A DNA stretch of 64,000 bases from Psychrobacter immobilis (GCF_904846175.1 NZ_CAJGZM010000007.1:1-64000); one strand, 5' to 3'. Positions 39,073-49,686 are shown, counted from the first letter of the stretch. Notes: generated by a model from the sequence alone, not told the origin. Translations and numbers: made by a program.

Positions 39073-40722
39073 TTATAGTTTTGATGTATCAAAATAGGCT
39101 TTAGCAAAGTTAGAGATATTTTCATGACGATTTAGAATTTCACTTTCTTCCCATTGAGAGTTATTTCTGATCTCGGTATAGCTAGTCAAGGCAGTATTTT
39201 GGAATAAATCTCTTTTATCTTCGAAAGACTTATTAGTAAACTGGCTGTTTTGACTTTTTGTCAATAAAGCCAAATTTCCCGATAGATGTAGATAGTTTTC
39301 TTTGAATAACTCTGAATGTTCTTTTTGTCTAGGGTTTTGAGGGTTAATATGTTCAATTGTATAATCATCAAATAGCGCTTTATCTATTAATGACCCTGAA
39401 CGATTCAGTAAGCGTAGATGATTTTCATATTGCCATAATACAAACTTAATTCTATTTCCACTATAATGCATTTTATTATTATCAAAATAGTTATCAATTA
39501 TATTCTTGAATCTATCATTATCGTTCCAATACCACTTAAAGCCTACTTCAGCAGCCTGCTTTATTTCGTCGTAAAGAGAGTTAAGTTTATAGTCATTTAT
39601 GTCTTTAAAGTAATGTCTGGCAAAAGTAGGAAGTCTATCAGTACGATAGTCACCTAGCTTTAACTTAAAACATAGAACTTCGAGTAGTTTTAATATATCT
39701 CGATATTTATCACCCGAGTTGTCACCTTTATAATATAAGGCTAGAGTAATAATCTTCCAGTTGGCAGCATTACCAAGTAAGAAAAGATTAGCTAACGTAT
39801 TGTCATCTTTATTTGTAACTATACTCTTAGCACTATGAGTGAATTCTACAAAATTTTCGAAGAATAACTGAATCCAAGCTACTCTTTCAGCTTGTTTAGA
39901 TAGTTGTTTCTTGATGTCTTCGGTTGTACCTTGGATTCCATAAAACAAAAGGCAATAATTATTAAGAAGTTCACTTTCGCTAAAATAACCTTCTACAGAT
40001 TCAATATATCTATAGATTTTAGAAATATTATTTTGGATGTCTTTTACTGCGTTATTTGCTTCATTATCATCCGGGCTATAGATATAAAGCTGATGCATTA
40101 AATAAGCTTTGATTATTTCAAATGTAGATAAAGATTTACCTCGATTATTTTGGTATTCAAAAAGTTGCGTTGCTTCAACTTTACTTGAGATATAAAACGT
40201 ATTTATAACGGCAGTTTCAAGAGAGTACTGTAATTGGGATAACCTATCAGTATTTAAAATATTTAATTTAGTTTCAAATAATACAAATGCGTCAATAATT
40301 CGCTTTTGAGAAAGGGTTTCAGTGTTATCAATTTTTGATACTAGATGTTTTTGGGTTACTTTCTTGAATATAACCTGATCATCTTCAATCGTTCTAAAAA
40401 CATCAGTTAAGTAGGTGTCTTTAATAGTGGTAACATCTTCATCTCTTAAAGATTTCACTTTGCTTAGGGCAGAAAGAAATAGTAGGGTAGTAGTAAGACG
40501 CTGTTGTCCATCAATAATAAAAAATTTACTCTCATCTTTTTCAAATAACAGTTGACCTAAATAATAGCTTTTGCCATTCTGCTCCATAAGGTCTTCAAAA
40601 AATTGTTCACAATGTTTCTGCTCCCAACTATATGCGCGTTGATATGCTGGTATTCTGATTTCTTCTAAGTTTTGGAAAAGTTGTCTAATGGTTCTTGGGT
40701 TTTCCAATGCATTGTTATACAT
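39073..40722 (-). CDS. DUF262/DUF1524 protein, single-chain GmrSD-like
   Basis: A 549-residue protein. The N-terminal DUF262 (ParB-like) domain has IPAYQRAYSWE (24-34) and DGQQRLTT (71-78), the NTP-binding/hydrolysis motif. The C-terminal DUF1524 HNH-type nuclease has IEHINPQNP (H458) and then GNLALLTKSQNSQFTNKSFEDK. Fused DUF262-DUF1524 proteins include type IV restriction enzymes (GmrSD, BrxU) and SspE, which attack modified or unmodified phage DNA; many members are uncharacterised. The gene is visibly more AT-rich than its neighbours, suggesting transfer. No methylase or BREX/Ssp partner is adjacent. AAAGGT lies upstream of the ATG. Confidence 0.85.
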   Translation of the reverse strand: MYNNALENPRTIRQLFQNLEEIRIPAYQRAYSWEQKHCEQFFEDLMEQNGKSYYLGQLLFEKDESKFFIIDGQQRLTTTLLFLSALSKVKSLRDEDVTTIKDTYLTDVFRTIEDDQVIFKKVTQKHLVSKIDNTETLSQKRIIDAFVLFETKLNILNTDRLSQLQYSLETAVINTFYISSKVEATQLFEYQNNRGKSLSTFEIIKAYLMHQLYIYSPDDNEANNAVKDIQNNISKIYRYIESVEGYFSESELLNNYCLLFYGIQGTTEDIKKQLSKQAERVAWIQLFFENFVEFTHSAKSIVTNKDDNTLANLFLLGNAANWKIITLALYYKGDNSGDKYRDILKLLEVLCFKLKLGDYRTDRLPTFARHYFKDINDYKLNSLYDEIKQAAEVGFKWYWNDNDRFKNIIDNYFDNNKMHYSGNRIKFVLWQYENHLRLLNRSGSLIDKALFDDYTIEHINPQNPRQKEHSELFKENYLHLSGNLALLTKSQNSQFTNKSFEDKRDLFQNTALTSYTEIRNNSQWEESEILNRHENISNFAKAYFDTSKL

Positions 40723-40790
40723 TATGATAGATACCTTTATGTCATGGAGTAGACTGCAATAGTGTCATTAAGTAATATATTTCACAAGAG

Positions 40791-40822
40791 AAAAGGTGCA
40801 AAGCAAAATGCTCGCACCTTTT
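40791..40822 (-). terminator. Probable metH terminator
   Basis: AAAAGGTGC and GCACCTTTT form a 9-bp stem with a 14-nt loop downstream of metH; on the minus strand TTTTCTCTT follows. The U-tract is weak. Confidence 0.6.
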
Positions 40823-40888
40823 AAAAAAATAATTGACTTATCTGCGTACTTCTTTTACTTATAAAAAGCGTAAGAAGTTAGTATTGAC

Positions 40889-43800
40889 CTACAAATTCGG
40901 ATTCAACCACTTCTCAGCCGTTTTCATATCCCAGCCTTTACGCTCCGCATAGCTTTCTAACTGATCGGTGCTTATTTTACCGACGTTGAAGTACTCACTT
41001 TTAGGATGCGAGTAGTAGAAGCCGCTGACCGAAGACGCAGGCCACATCGCATAGCTTTCGGTCAATATCGTACCGATAGCATCGCCTGTACCAATCCATT
41101 CGAACAGTTTGCCTTTTTCCGTATGCTCAGGGCAAGCAGGGTAGCCAGGCGCTGGACGGATACCGACATATTTTTCTTTAATCATTTCATCATTGGTTAA
41201 GCTCTCTTCAGCCTGATAGCCCCAATATTCTTTACGAATCAGCTCATGCAAATGCTCAGCAAATGCTTCAGCTAGACGGTCAGATAATGCCTGTACCATA
41301 ATGGCATTGTAGTCATCACCAGCGGCTTTATATTGTTCAGCGAGCGCTTCTGTCCCAACGATCGAAACCGTAAAACCGCCCAAATAATCGGTATGTGTCT
41401 CTGATGGCGAGATAAAGTCCGCTAAGCTAAAGTTTGGCTTGCCGCTGGCTTTATCGCTTTGTTGGCGCAGATGCTCAAATTGATATTCTGCTGTGCCGTC
41501 CTCAGTCGGAGCTTTGTTATAGACAGTGACGGTATCGGCACCAGTACGACGAGCTGGCATGAGTTTGAAGACACCTTTAGCAACGATTAATTTCTCATAA
41601 ATCATCTTTTGCATCAATTCATTCGCATTATCAAATAAATCACGTGCCGCTTCACCAACCACGTCATCTTGCAAGATTTTTGGATATTTACCTGCCAGAC
41701 CCCAAGAGATAAAGAACGGTGTCCAGTCTATATAAGGTAGTAGGTTAGTGATGGGATAATCATCTAGTATTACCTGCCCAAGTTTATTTGGTACTGGCGG
41801 TACATAGTTGTCCCAATCATCTTTAAAACCAAGCTCTATCGACTCAGCATAAGATATTTTTGCCGCTTTCGGTTGACGCTTAGCAAGGCGTTCACGTACC
41901 TTGATGTATTCTTCGCGCGTCTCATCGATAAGACCTTGACGGTGCTCTTTAGACAGCAGCTTAGTGACTACACCGACTGAGCGTGAAGCGTCCGCTACAT
42001 AAATGACAGCATTGTTTTGATACTGCGGCTCGACTTTGACCGCGGTATGCGCTTTAGAGGTCGTTGCCCCGCCAATCATCAGTGGCAAAGTCATGCCGCG
42101 CTCTTGCATTTGCTTGGCGACATAGACCATCTCATCGAGGCTTGGGGTAATCAGACCTGATAGCCCGATGATATCGACTTCCTCTTTGATTGCGGTATCA
42201 AGGATTTTTTCACACGGTACCATGACACCCAGATCGACGATGTCGTAGCCGTTACAGCCAAGTACCACGCCGACGATATTTTTACCGATATCATGAACGT
42301 CACCTTTGACCGTCGCCATGAGGATTTTACCTTTCTTTTCGCCCTCGACTTTTTCCGCTTCGATATACGGGTTTAACCAAGCAACCGATTGCTTCATGAC
42401 GCGCGCAGATTTCACCACTTGCGGTAAGAACATTTTACCGGCACCAAATAAGTCGCCGACAATATTCATACCATCCATCAACGGTCCTTCGATAACCTCT
42501 AACGGACGCGGATATTTCTCCCACGCTTCTTTGGTATCGGCTTCGATAAAGGTGGTAATACCTTTCACTAAAGCATGGGCAATCCGCTCTTCTACCGTGC
42601 CTTCGCGCCATGACATATCGACAGTACTGTCTTTTTTCTTCCCACCATCTTGATAGCTTTCAGCGATGGTCATCAGGCGTTCGGTGGCATCTTGACCACT
42701 CTCGCCTTGGTTGCGGTTGAGCATCACATCCTCGATGGCGTCGCGTGCTTCTTTTGGAATATCGTCATACAGTTCAAGCATGGCAGGGTTAACAATACCC
42801 ATGGTTAAGCCATTTTGAATCGCATGATAAAGGAATACAGAGTTGATGGCTTCACGAATTGGGTTACCACGGAAACTAAAGGACACGTTAGAAACGCCGC
42901 CCGATACCATGGCATTGGGCAAGTTATCGGTAATCCATTTGGTGGCATTGATAAAGTCCGCACCGTAGTTATTATGCTCAGTGATACCGGTCGCAACCGC
43001 AAAGATGTTTGGATCAAAAATGATATCTTCAGAAGGGAAGCCGACTTCATTAACCAAGACATCATAGCTACGTTTGCAAATCTGAGTTTTACGCTCAAAG
43101 GTATCCGCCTGTCCATCTTCATCAAATGCCATGACAATAACAGCCGCACCATAGCGCATACAGAGTTTGGCACGCTCAACGAACTCGGCATGACCTTCTT
43201 TTAATGAGATTGAGTTGACGACACATTTACCTTGCGTACGTTTAAGTCCTTCTTCGATAATGTCCCATTTTGACGAGTCTAGCATCAATGGCACACGGCT
43301 GATATCTGGCTCGCCCGAGACCAAATTAACGAAGTGAATCATCGCTTGCTTGGAGTCAAGCATGCCCTCATCCATGTTGATATCGACGATTTGCGCGCCC
43401 CCTTCGACTTGGTCACGGGCGACATCGAGTGCTTCGGTATAGGCTTCTGTTTTGATTAAACGTAAGAATTTCTTTGAACCCGTCACGTTGGTACGTTCAC
43501 CGACGTTCACGAATAAACTGTCTTTATTAATGGTAAAAGGTTCAAGTCCTGATAAGCGGCAGGCAGGTGGGATCTCAGGAATCACGCGTGGTGGATAATT
43601 GGCCACCATATTAGCGATTTGGCGAATGTGCTCAGGCGTTGTACCACAGCAACCACCAACGATATTTAAGATACCTGCTTTGGCAAAGCCTTCTAACAGT
43701 GCGGTAGTTTCTCTGGCAGATTCATCGTACTCGCCAAACTCATTGGGTAGACCAGCATTTGGATGCGCGGAAACATAAGTATTGGCAATATTAGATAATG

Positions 43801-44722
43801 TTTGGATATGCGGACGTAGCGCATCAGCACCTAATGCACAGTTAAAGCCAACGGATAGGGGTTTGGCATGGCGAATCGAGTTATAAAAGGCTTCAGCTGT
43901 TTGACCTGATAAGGTTCGACCTGACGCATCGGTAATCGTACCCGAAATCATAATCGGTAATTCAAAACCAATATCGTCAAAAACGCCCGTTACCGCAAAG
44001 ATTGCTGCCTTGGCATTTAGCGTATCAAAGATGGTCTCGATTAACAGGATATCAACGCCGCCTTCTATTAATGCCAGCGTCGCTTCACGATAATTAAGCA
44101 CCAGCTCATCAAAGGTAATATTACGAAAAGCGGGGTTATTGACGTCAGGAGATAATGAGCAAGTACGCGATGTCGGTCCTATGACGCCTGCGACAAAGCG
44201 GGGCTTTTCTGGGGTCTTGGCGGTAAATTCATCAGCAGCTTCACGTGCGATTTTAGCAGCCGTTTTATTTAGCTCAGGCACGAGGTACTGCATATCATAG
44301 TCTGCCATCGACAGCCGCGTACCGTTAAAACTATTGGTCTCAATGATATCCGCACCCGCTTCAAGATGGGCAATATGAATCTCTTTGATCATATGCGGCT
44401 GCGTGAGTACCAGCAAATCATTATTACCGCGTACATCTTGTTCAATGTCAGCAAAACGCTCGCCGCGATAATCCGCCTCTTCCAACTTATAATTCTGAAT
44501 GTGCGTGCCCATCGCGCCATCTAACATCATAATCCGTGACGCCATTTGCTCGGTAATACGAGCGCGCGCGGTGAGTTGCTGCGCTTTATAAGGAAACACC
44601 TCAGGCGGCGTCAAAATAAAGTCACTAGCCGTGTTTGCTGCATTGGTTATATTGGCACTAGCTACATTGGTATGACTATGAGCATGAGAACAGGTCTGTG
44701 ATGTGGTGGTGTTTTGAGTCAT
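40889..44722 (-). CDS. metH: Cobalamin-dependent methionine synthase
   Basis: A 1277-residue four-module enzyme transferring the methyl of 5-methyltetrahydrofolate to homocysteine. The homocysteine domain has [12 protein letters not shown] and the zinc cysteines GFNC and [10 protein letters not shown]; the folate domain begins [14 protein letters not shown]; the B12 domain has [11 protein letters not shown], whose His ligates cobalt; the SAM activation domain has [15 protein letters not shown]. All are intact, so the organism depends on made or imported B12. A ~50-residue Asn/Thr/His-rich N-terminal extension (CSHAHSHT) precedes the domain. I recognise no cobalamin riboswitch upstream. Confidence 0.97.
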   Translation of the reverse strand: MTQNTTTSQTCSHAHSHTNVASANITNAANTASDFILTPPEVFPYKAQQLTARARITEQMASRIMMLDGAMGTHIQNYKLEEADYRGERFADIEQDVRGNNDLLVLTQPHMIKEIHIAHLEAGADIIETNSFNGTRLSMADYDMQYLVPELNKTAAKIAREAADEFTAKTPEKPRFVAGVIGPTSRTCSLSPDVNNPAFRNITFDELVLNYREATLALIEGGVDILLIETIFDTLNAKAAIFAVTGVFDDIGFELPIMISGTITDASGRTLSGQTAEAFYNSIRHAKPLSVGFNCALGADALRPHIQTLSNIANTYVSAHPNAGLPNEFGEYDESARETTALLEGFAKAGILNIVGGCCGTTPEHIRQIANMVANYPPRVIPEIPPACRLSGLEPFTINKDSLFVNVGERTNVTGSKKFLRLIKTEAYTEALDVARDQVEGGAQIVDINMDEGMLDSKQAMIHFVNLVSGEPDISRVPLMLDSSKWDIIEEGLKRTQGKCVVNSISLKEGHAEFVERAKLCMRYGAAVIVMAFDEDGQADTFERKTQICKRSYDVLVNEVGFPSEDIIFDPNIFAVATGITEHNNYGADFINATKWITDNLPNAMVSGGVSNVSFSFRGNPIREAINSVFLYHAIQNGLTMGIVNPAMLELYDDIPKEARDAIEDVMLNRNQGESGQDATERLMTIAESYQDGGKKKDSTVDMSWREGTVEERIAHALVKGITTFIEADTKEAWEKYPRPLEVIEGPLMDGMNIVGDLFGAGKMFLPQVVKSARVMKQSVAWLNPYIEAEKVEGEKKGKILMATVKGDVHDIGKNIVGVVLGCNGYDIVDLGVMVPCEKILDTAIKEEVDIIGLSGLITPSLDEMVYVAKQMQERGMTLPLMIGGATTSKAHTAVKVEPQYQNNAVIYVADASRSVGVVTKLLSKEHRQGLIDETREEYIKVRERLAKRQPKAAKISYAESIELGFKDDWDNYVPPVPNKLGQVILDDYPITNLLPYIDWTPFFISWGLAGKYPKILQDDVVGEAARDLFDNANELMQKMIYEKLIVAKGVFKLMPARRTGADTVTVYNKAPTEDGTAEYQFEHLRQQSDKASGKPNFSLADFISPSETHTDYLGGFTVSIVGTEALAEQYKAAGDDYNAIMVQALSDRLAEAFAEHLHELIRKEYWGYQAEESLTNDEMIKEKYVGIRPAPGYPACPEHTEKGKLFEWIGTGDAIGTILTESYAMWPASSVSGFYYSHPKSEYFNVGKISTDQLESYAERKGWDMKTAEKWLNPNL

Positions 44723-45069
44723 AGGAGCGCTGCTTATAGAGTGAAGATAATAAAAGGAAAGAGGTAAAGTCGTTCAAGATTTTTAGGGTTAGCTTGGTAA
44801 GTTAGCTTACTCATAGAATAGGGCATGTAAAACAAGACGATTCATAAAAAGTTGGCTTAAAAATTCATCATCAAATCTGGATTATTCTAGCACGAAACAG
44901 CTATTACCCGCGGGATTGTGCTTATTCTGCTTTGGCAATATAACTGACGGCATAGCATTGAAAAATTTTAGCAATTTATTGCCATGACCGATCATCGTTG
45001 CACTAAGTTAGTGTTGCATTAAAAGCCTCGTTATCACCTCAAATTCTATTGCATAACGCGACTTGGTAC

Positions 45070-45084
45070 AAATGAATATCATTT
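45070..45084. promoter_or_regulatory. Palindrome AAATGAATATCATTT, Fur-box-like
   Basis: A perfect 6-3-6 inverted repeat about 330 bp upstream of the first fasciclin gene. The AT-rich ATGA/TCAT symmetry recalls Fur-type operators, but it could bind another dimeric regulator. Confidence 0.3.
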
Positions 45085-45142
45085 CAACTGATTATTACCT
45101 AAAGCTTTGATTTGCATTGTTAAAAGCCACTACTGGCGCTAA

Positions 45143-45200
45143 TGGTTTATTAAACCACTTTAGTTTACACGTACGCTACAAAAAGTAGCGTAAACGTAAA
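45143..45200. repeat. Two adjacent inverted repeats upstream of the fasciclin gene
   Basis: TGGTTTATTAAACCA (45143-45157) is followed by TTTACACGTACGCTAC (45164-45179) and GTAGCGTAAACGTAAA (45185-45200), which pair with three mismatches around a 5-nt loop. A transcriptional stop for an unseen RNA or regulator sites are possible. Confidence 0.55.
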
Positions 45201-45416
45201 TTTATAATGTCTTGCTATATGTTAATTTAAATTCAGAAGGATTGACGTTTCATAAGCAATGCTTATTAGTAACTGTTAATGATTTTTATTTGTGAGTGAT
45301 TAACAATTAGAAATGGAGAACGGTATAAGCAAGGGTTCTAAGGAAAGACAATCTGACCGTAAGGCCGTGATAAAAAATCAATAAATTGTAGTCATTTAAT
45401 CATTAAGGACAATGTT

Positions 45417-45971
45417 ATGAAACTGATCAAAATCGCCACTCTTGGTACCTTAGCACTTTCAATTGTAGGTCTTAGCGCTTGTAATAATATGATGCCAACC
45501 AAAATTCCGGTCACAAAAGCGCCAATGCAAAGCCAACCTATGGCCAGTATGAACGTAGTACAAATTGCCCAGAGCAACCCTGATTTTTCTCTATTGGTTG
45601 AAGCAGTGGTCGCCGCTGATTTGGCAGGCGCGTTATCTGATACCAGTGCCAGCTATACCGTACTTGCGCCAACCAACGCAGCCTTTGTACAGGTATTGCA
45701 AGAAACGGGCATGAGCAAAGCTGAGCTGTTTGCTAATAAGCCATTATTGACCAAAATCCTGACTTATCATGTGCTAAAAGGTAATACGCCTGTTTATCAA
45801 AAACACGTCAGACCTGGTAATTACACCATGCTTAGTAATGACACGCTAGTGATCACGCCACAAGGCAGATTACTGGATGAAAATGGTCGTACAACCAAGA
45901 TTCTAAAAACAGATATTGCAGCGAGTAATGGCGTGGTACATGTGATTGATAGAGTGCTGTTGCCTAAATAA
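45417..45971 (+). CDS. Fasciclin (FAS1) domain lipoprotein, copy 1
   Basis: A 184-residue predicted lipoprotein with lipobox LSAC (Cys 22). One FAS1 domain (about 45-183) with ASYTVLAPTNAAFVQVL (H1 motif), ILTYHVLKGNTP and the C-terminal ASNGVVHVIDRVLLPK (H2 motif). FAS1 proteins mediate adhesion or protein-protein contact at the cell surface. AAGGAC precedes the ATG. A second intact copy lies 385 nt downstream, with remnants of additional copies between. Confidence 0.9.
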   Translation: MKLIKIATLGTLALSIVGLSACNNMMPTKIPVTKAPMQSQPMASMNVVQIAQSNPDFSLLVEAVVAADLAGALSDTSASYTVLAPTNAAFVQVLQETGMSKAELFANKPLLTKILTYHVLKGNTPVYQKHVRPGNYTMLSNDTLVITPQGRLLDENGRTTKILKTDIAASNGVVHVIDRVLLPK

Positions 45972-46160
45972 AGGACTATTGCCTAAATAAGGTGCTTTTA
46001 CTTAAAGCTGTTGAATAAATAAACAGCACAAGAATAAATAGCATAACTGTTATAAAGCATTTTATACCTTACTCACTTAGGTAGTATTCAAGGTCATATA
46101 GTATATAAGCCATTAATAGCCTATAAGCCAAGACTGGTCTGTAAACTAATGATTTTTTAA

Positions 46161-46211
46161 GCTAGCGCCGGTGTGCTATACGTGATCGATACAGTGTTGC
46201 TACCTAAGTAA
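46161..46211 (+). pseudogene. 3' remnant of a third fasciclin gene
   Basis: In frame, this stretch reads ASAGVLYVIDTVLLPK and a stop, closely matching the end of both intact fasciclin proteins (ATNGVVHVIDTVLLPK). No start or upstream FAS1 domain is present. A second echo, TATTGCCTAAATAAGG, directly after the first gene's stop (45977-45992) copies the stop region of the other gene. These indicate unequal recombination within a fasciclin array. Confidence 0.75.
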
Positions 46212-46356
46212 GCACTAAGTAAAAAATAATCAGCTAAGATGATAGGCGTTGAACCATAGTAATTAATGTGTTACTCGTTTACCAAGACTGTCCTTTCATA
46301 AAGCTTTAAACCTAAACAGCTCCATCCATAAACCAGTTACCTCAAAGGAATGCCCT

Positions 46357-46965
46357 ATGTTAAAAAAGAATTTGTTATCTATCGCCGTTGTTACCGCTGC
46401 TATGTCGTTAGCAGCCTGTAACGATAAAGAAGCTGTTACTGAGCCAGTTGAGCCAGCAGCAACCACTGATGTGGTCGTAGAGCCAGAAGTTGCTCCTGAA
46501 GCAGTCGCAGAAGCTGATGCAGCACCTATGCCTGAAGCTGCAGCGACCCAAAGTATTGCTGAAATGGCTGCTGCAAACCCGGATTTATCAATACTAACTG
46601 CTGCGTTGAAAGCGGCTGGTCTTGACGGTATGATGATGGACGCAGGCACATATACTGTCTTTGCACCTACCGACGAAGCGTTTGCTGCTGTATTGACTAA
46701 ATTGAACGTTACCAAAGAAGAATTATTGGCTAATACTGATTTGCTAAAAAGCGTCCTCCCATACCATGTTGTTCCTATGGTAGTGAAAGCCGCTGACATT
46801 CCTTATAACACCGCTATTGAAACGGTCAATGGTCAAACCATCATGATTAGCGATGCCAATGTTATTACTGACGCAAGCGGTAATACAGCAAACATCACTG
46901 GAACTGATATGATGGCAACCAATGGTGTGGTCCATGTAATCGATACGGTCTTATTGCCTAAATAA
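46357..46965 (+). CDS. Fasciclin (FAS1) domain lipoprotein, copy 2
   Basis: A 202-residue predicted lipoprotein with lipobox LAAC (Cys 21) and an acidic Ala/Glu/Pro-rich spacer (about 25-65) longer than in copy 1. The FAS1 domain (about 68-202) has GTYTVFAPTDEAFAAVL, VLPYHVVP, ETVNGQTIMISDAN and TNGVVHVIDTVLLPK. AAGGAA precedes the ATG. The same cell-surface adhesive role is inferred. Its transcript ends at a strong terminator. Confidence 0.92.
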   Translation: MLKKNLLSIAVVTAAMSLAACNDKEAVTEPVEPAATTDVVVEPEVAPEAVAEADAAPMPEAAATQSIAEMAAANPDLSILTAALKAAGLDGMMMDAGTYTVFAPTDEAFAAVLTKLNVTKEELLANTDLLKSVLPYHVVPMVVKAADIPYNTAIETVNGQTIMISDANVITDASGNTANITGTDMMATNGVVHVIDTVLLPK

Positions 46966-47001
46966 GGCTTAATCATCAAAAATATTGACAGTTAACAATA
47001 T

Positions 47002-47033
47002 AAAAAGCCTAGCCACTGAGCTAGGCTTTTTTG
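47002..47033 (+). terminator. Terminator of the second fasciclin gene
   Basis: AAAAAGCCTAGC pairs with GCTAGGCTTTTT around a short loop, with a T-run, 37 nt past the stop codon. Confidence 0.92.
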
Positions 47034-47089
47034 TGACTACTAACTTATCGCAAAATATATCGCTATCTTTATGAGTCATTTACGCCCAT

Positions 47090-47125
47090 AAAAAAGCCCG
47101 AGACTCTAGCCTCGGGCTTTTTGTT
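47090..47125. terminator. Terminator of the symporter gene, bidirectional
   Basis: AAAAAGCCCGAG pairs perfectly with CTCGGGCTTTTT around an 8-nt loop. A-run and T-run on both sides allow function in either direction; it backs up the fasciclin terminator and ends the symporter transcript. Confidence 0.9.
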
Positions 47126-47196
47126 TTTATCGATGTTATCAATGCAATAATATCAATGTTATTAATGCTGCTTAGATAACACTACAGTCGAGTAGG

Positions 47197-48747
47197 TTAT
47201 AGACGCTCTTTATGTAGTGGATCTTGTGCTGCCATTCTTTGTTGTTGTTTTAGATGACGCTCTTCCCAATACGTGGCGTTTTTGATACCAAATTTTGCTG
47301 GATCAAAAGTATAGTGTTTCACGCCAGCTTTACGTTGTGCTTCGTAATCTCTAAGCATGGTAAGCGTTGGACGCGCCACGAAGAAGATGACCAAAATACC
47401 AACGATATTGAGCCAAGCCATAAGACCAACACCGATATCACCAATAGCCCAAACATAGCCTGCTGAGTTAAGACCACCGTAGGCAACCATCACCATGATT
47501 AAGACTTTAGCTAAGAAAAGACCTGTTTTATGAGCACCGCGACCGATAAAGCGTGTTAGATAAGTAACGTTAACTTCAGCTATATAGTAGTAAGCCAAGA
47601 TGGTGGTAAAAGCAAAGAAGAACACAGCGATTGCGATAAAGATATTACCAAAAGTACCGTATACCGATTGCATTGCCATTTGGGTAAAGGCTGGTGAGTT
47701 AATTTCAGTAGCAGCAGCTACATTTTGTAGAATGAACTGACCATCTGGTAAAGTACCTTGAATGTTATACATGCCAGTAGACAAAATCATAAATGCGGTA
47801 GCAGAACAAACCAGTAACGTATCAACGTAAACTGAGAATGCTTGTACCAAACCTTGCTGTGATGGATGCTCAACTTCAGCAGCAGCAGCAGCGTGAGGAC
47901 CTGTACCTTGACCAGCTTCGTTAGAGTAAATACCACGTTTTACACCCCAACCAATGGCGGCACCAAAACCAGCTTGCGCAGTAAAGGCATCACCGATGAT
48001 CAAACCAAATACATCTGGGATCAAACTGAAGTTACTGAACATGATAATTAAAGCTAACAAAATATAACCGATTGCCATAAATGGAACGGCGTACTCAGTA
48101 AAGGTTGCAATACGTTTGATACCACCGAAGATGATGATACCTAAGATGACCAAAATGATAGCGAGACCGACCAAACGCATAGAGCCGACTTCTAATCCTG
48201 CCACATTCATGATAGTTCCTTCACCCATGACTTGGGCAAAAGCACTAATAACGCCATTCGCCTGTACACCAGGTAAGAACATACCACATGATAAAATAGA
48301 AGCGATTGCGAAAAGTATACCGTACCATTTTTGACCAAGCGCACGTTCAAAGTAATAGGCAGGACCACCGCGATATTCGCCAGTGATGACGTCTTTCTCT
48401 TTATAAATCTGCGCCAGGGTTGATTCGACATAAGCAGTAGATGCGCCTAAAAACGCCACAATCCACATCCAAAATACGGCACCAGGACCACCGAAGCCGA
48501 TAGCTGCGGCTACCCCTGCGATATTCCCCATGCCCACACGACCTGCTAAGGATACGGCAAGTGCCTGAAATGATGAAATACCCTGTGCACTCGACTTACC
48601 TTTAAACAATAAGCTGATCATCTCACCAAATAAACGTACTTGTACAAAGCGCGTCATGATGGAATAAAATAAACCTGCACCCAAGCATAAATAAATCAGT
48701 GCTGGGCTCCAGATAATTCCGTTTACTAAATTGACTAAACCTTCCAT
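47197..48747 (-). CDS. AGCS family Na+:alanine/glycine symporter
   Basis: A 516-residue inner-membrane transporter with about eleven hydrophobic helices. Signature stretches are LAGRVGMGNIAGVAAAIGFGGPGAVFWMW (with the family N-x-G motif), GGPAYYFERALG, WGVKRGIYSNEAGQGTGPHAAAAA and FFAFTTILAYYYIAE. AGCS carriers import Ala or Gly with Na+ (or H+). AGGAAT precedes the ATG. Monocistronic; no amino acid catabolic gene is adjacent, so the exact substrate is not set by context. Confidence 0.95.
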   Translation of the reverse strand: MEGLVNLVNGIIWSPALIYLCLGAGLFYSIMTRFVQVRLFGEMISLLFKGKSSAQGISSFQALAVSLAGRVGMGNIAGVAAAIGFGGPGAVFWMWIVAFLGASTAYVESTLAQIYKEKDVITGEYRGGPAYYFERALGQKWYGILFAIASILSCGMFLPGVQANGVISAFAQVMGEGTIMNVAGLEVGSMRLVGLAIILVILGIIIFGGIKRIATFTEYAVPFMAIGYILLALIIMFSNFSLIPDVFGLIIGDAFTAQAGFGAAIGWGVKRGIYSNEAGQGTGPHAAAAAEVEHPSQQGLVQAFSVYVDTLLVCSATAFMILSTGMYNIQGTLPDGQFILQNVAAATEINSPAFTQMAMQSVYGTFGNIFIAIAVFFFAFTTILAYYYIAEVNVTYLTRFIGRGAHKTGLFLAKVLIMVMVAYGGLNSAGYVWAIGDIGVGLMAWLNIVGILVIFFVARPTLTMLRDYEAQRKAGVKHYTFDPAKFGIKNATYWEERHLKQQQRMAAQDPLHKERL

Positions 48748-49686
48748 ATGTATATTCCTAGTACTGTCTCAAAGTGGCTATATATGATGATGCTAAAAGT
48801 AAGTTTGCTATTTAATATCCTTATTAAAGCAAACCCCTCAAATAATCTGCATGCACTTAAACATAGTCGTTAATCTTTCGTCTTGTTTAAGTTTCATACG
48901 TGCTTAGCCACCAAGAATGGACTGTGGTTGTCTGTTTTTATCCGCTTGTATTATTAGCCTTATTAATCGTAGGCAACCGCTTATCTATACATCATAATAA
49001 ATGTCATAAGCGACATATTGATTATAAGGCAGAGCAGTTATAAATAGACCAGCGGATAAAACAGGCGGTTATAGTTCATATAAATAGCCATCACCTCAGT
49101 CATTGAGAGGATGGTACTTAACTTTTTATGAGTCATATCAGCTGACTACACTTGCATAGTAGTAGGGTAATAAAGCAACCTGCATGCGTCTATCAGGCCT
49201 TTTTAATAAGGCATTGAAGACTTGCTAGTATCAAAAAGGTTATAAGTCCACTACCAAATGTATTCAAACCGTACAGCTACGTAACTGCAATTTGCCATAT
49301 TTTTTAGCTAATTACTAGAATTTTCTTTATCAGGACGTTCATAACTCAGTGCTCGGTCGCTTTTAAATTATGATAAAGACCGATAGACTCTCGTATCTAA
49401 CCCAATGTTTTACCGGTTTTTTGATGGATTGTTCAGACTTCGTCAAGATTTATCCATCAATAAATCTTTAAAAATGCGCTAATGACTTTCCTAAAATCCG
49501 CGCTTTGCGGTTGTGTTTTGGTAACGATGAATTGTAAAAGTAACCTGATAGCGCCATTATTAGCACAATGTATAGTAAGCGACACATTTGTAGCGTACAA
49601 AATATAAGTTTATATAAATGTGTCGGATTAAAAAAGCCATTAAAAAAACGTCTTATTTGTTATTTATCATTTTAGGAGAGTCAACG
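48748..49686. other. Long divergent intergenic region between symporter and lemA
   Basis: About 940 bp, the longest gene-free stretch. No convincing coding frame on either strand. GATGGAT (49424-49430) and ATCCATC (49451-49457) form a weak inverted repeat. It may carry an unrecognised small RNA or decayed gene. Confidence 0.4.

Larger units (their letters stand above)
44723..45416. other. Divergent intergenic region between metH and first fasciclin gene
   Basis: About 690 bp without a gene. The half nearer the fasciclin gene carries a cluster of inverted repeats: AAATGAATATCATTT (45070-45084), TGGTTTATTAAACCA (45143-45157) and an imperfect 16-bp pair (45164-45200). These look regulatory. Confidence 0.55.

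Noticed and set aside
44723-45060. Possible cobalamin or SAM riboswitch upstream of metH
   Set aside because: I looked for the conserved B12-box and a following terminator and saw neither; only a covariance search could exclude it fully.
46296-46799. A 167-codon open frame antisense to the second fasciclin gene
   Set aside because: Ala/Ser/Gly-rich product is the reverse reading of the Ala/Glu/Pro spacer; no start signal. The sense frame is a clear lipoprotein.
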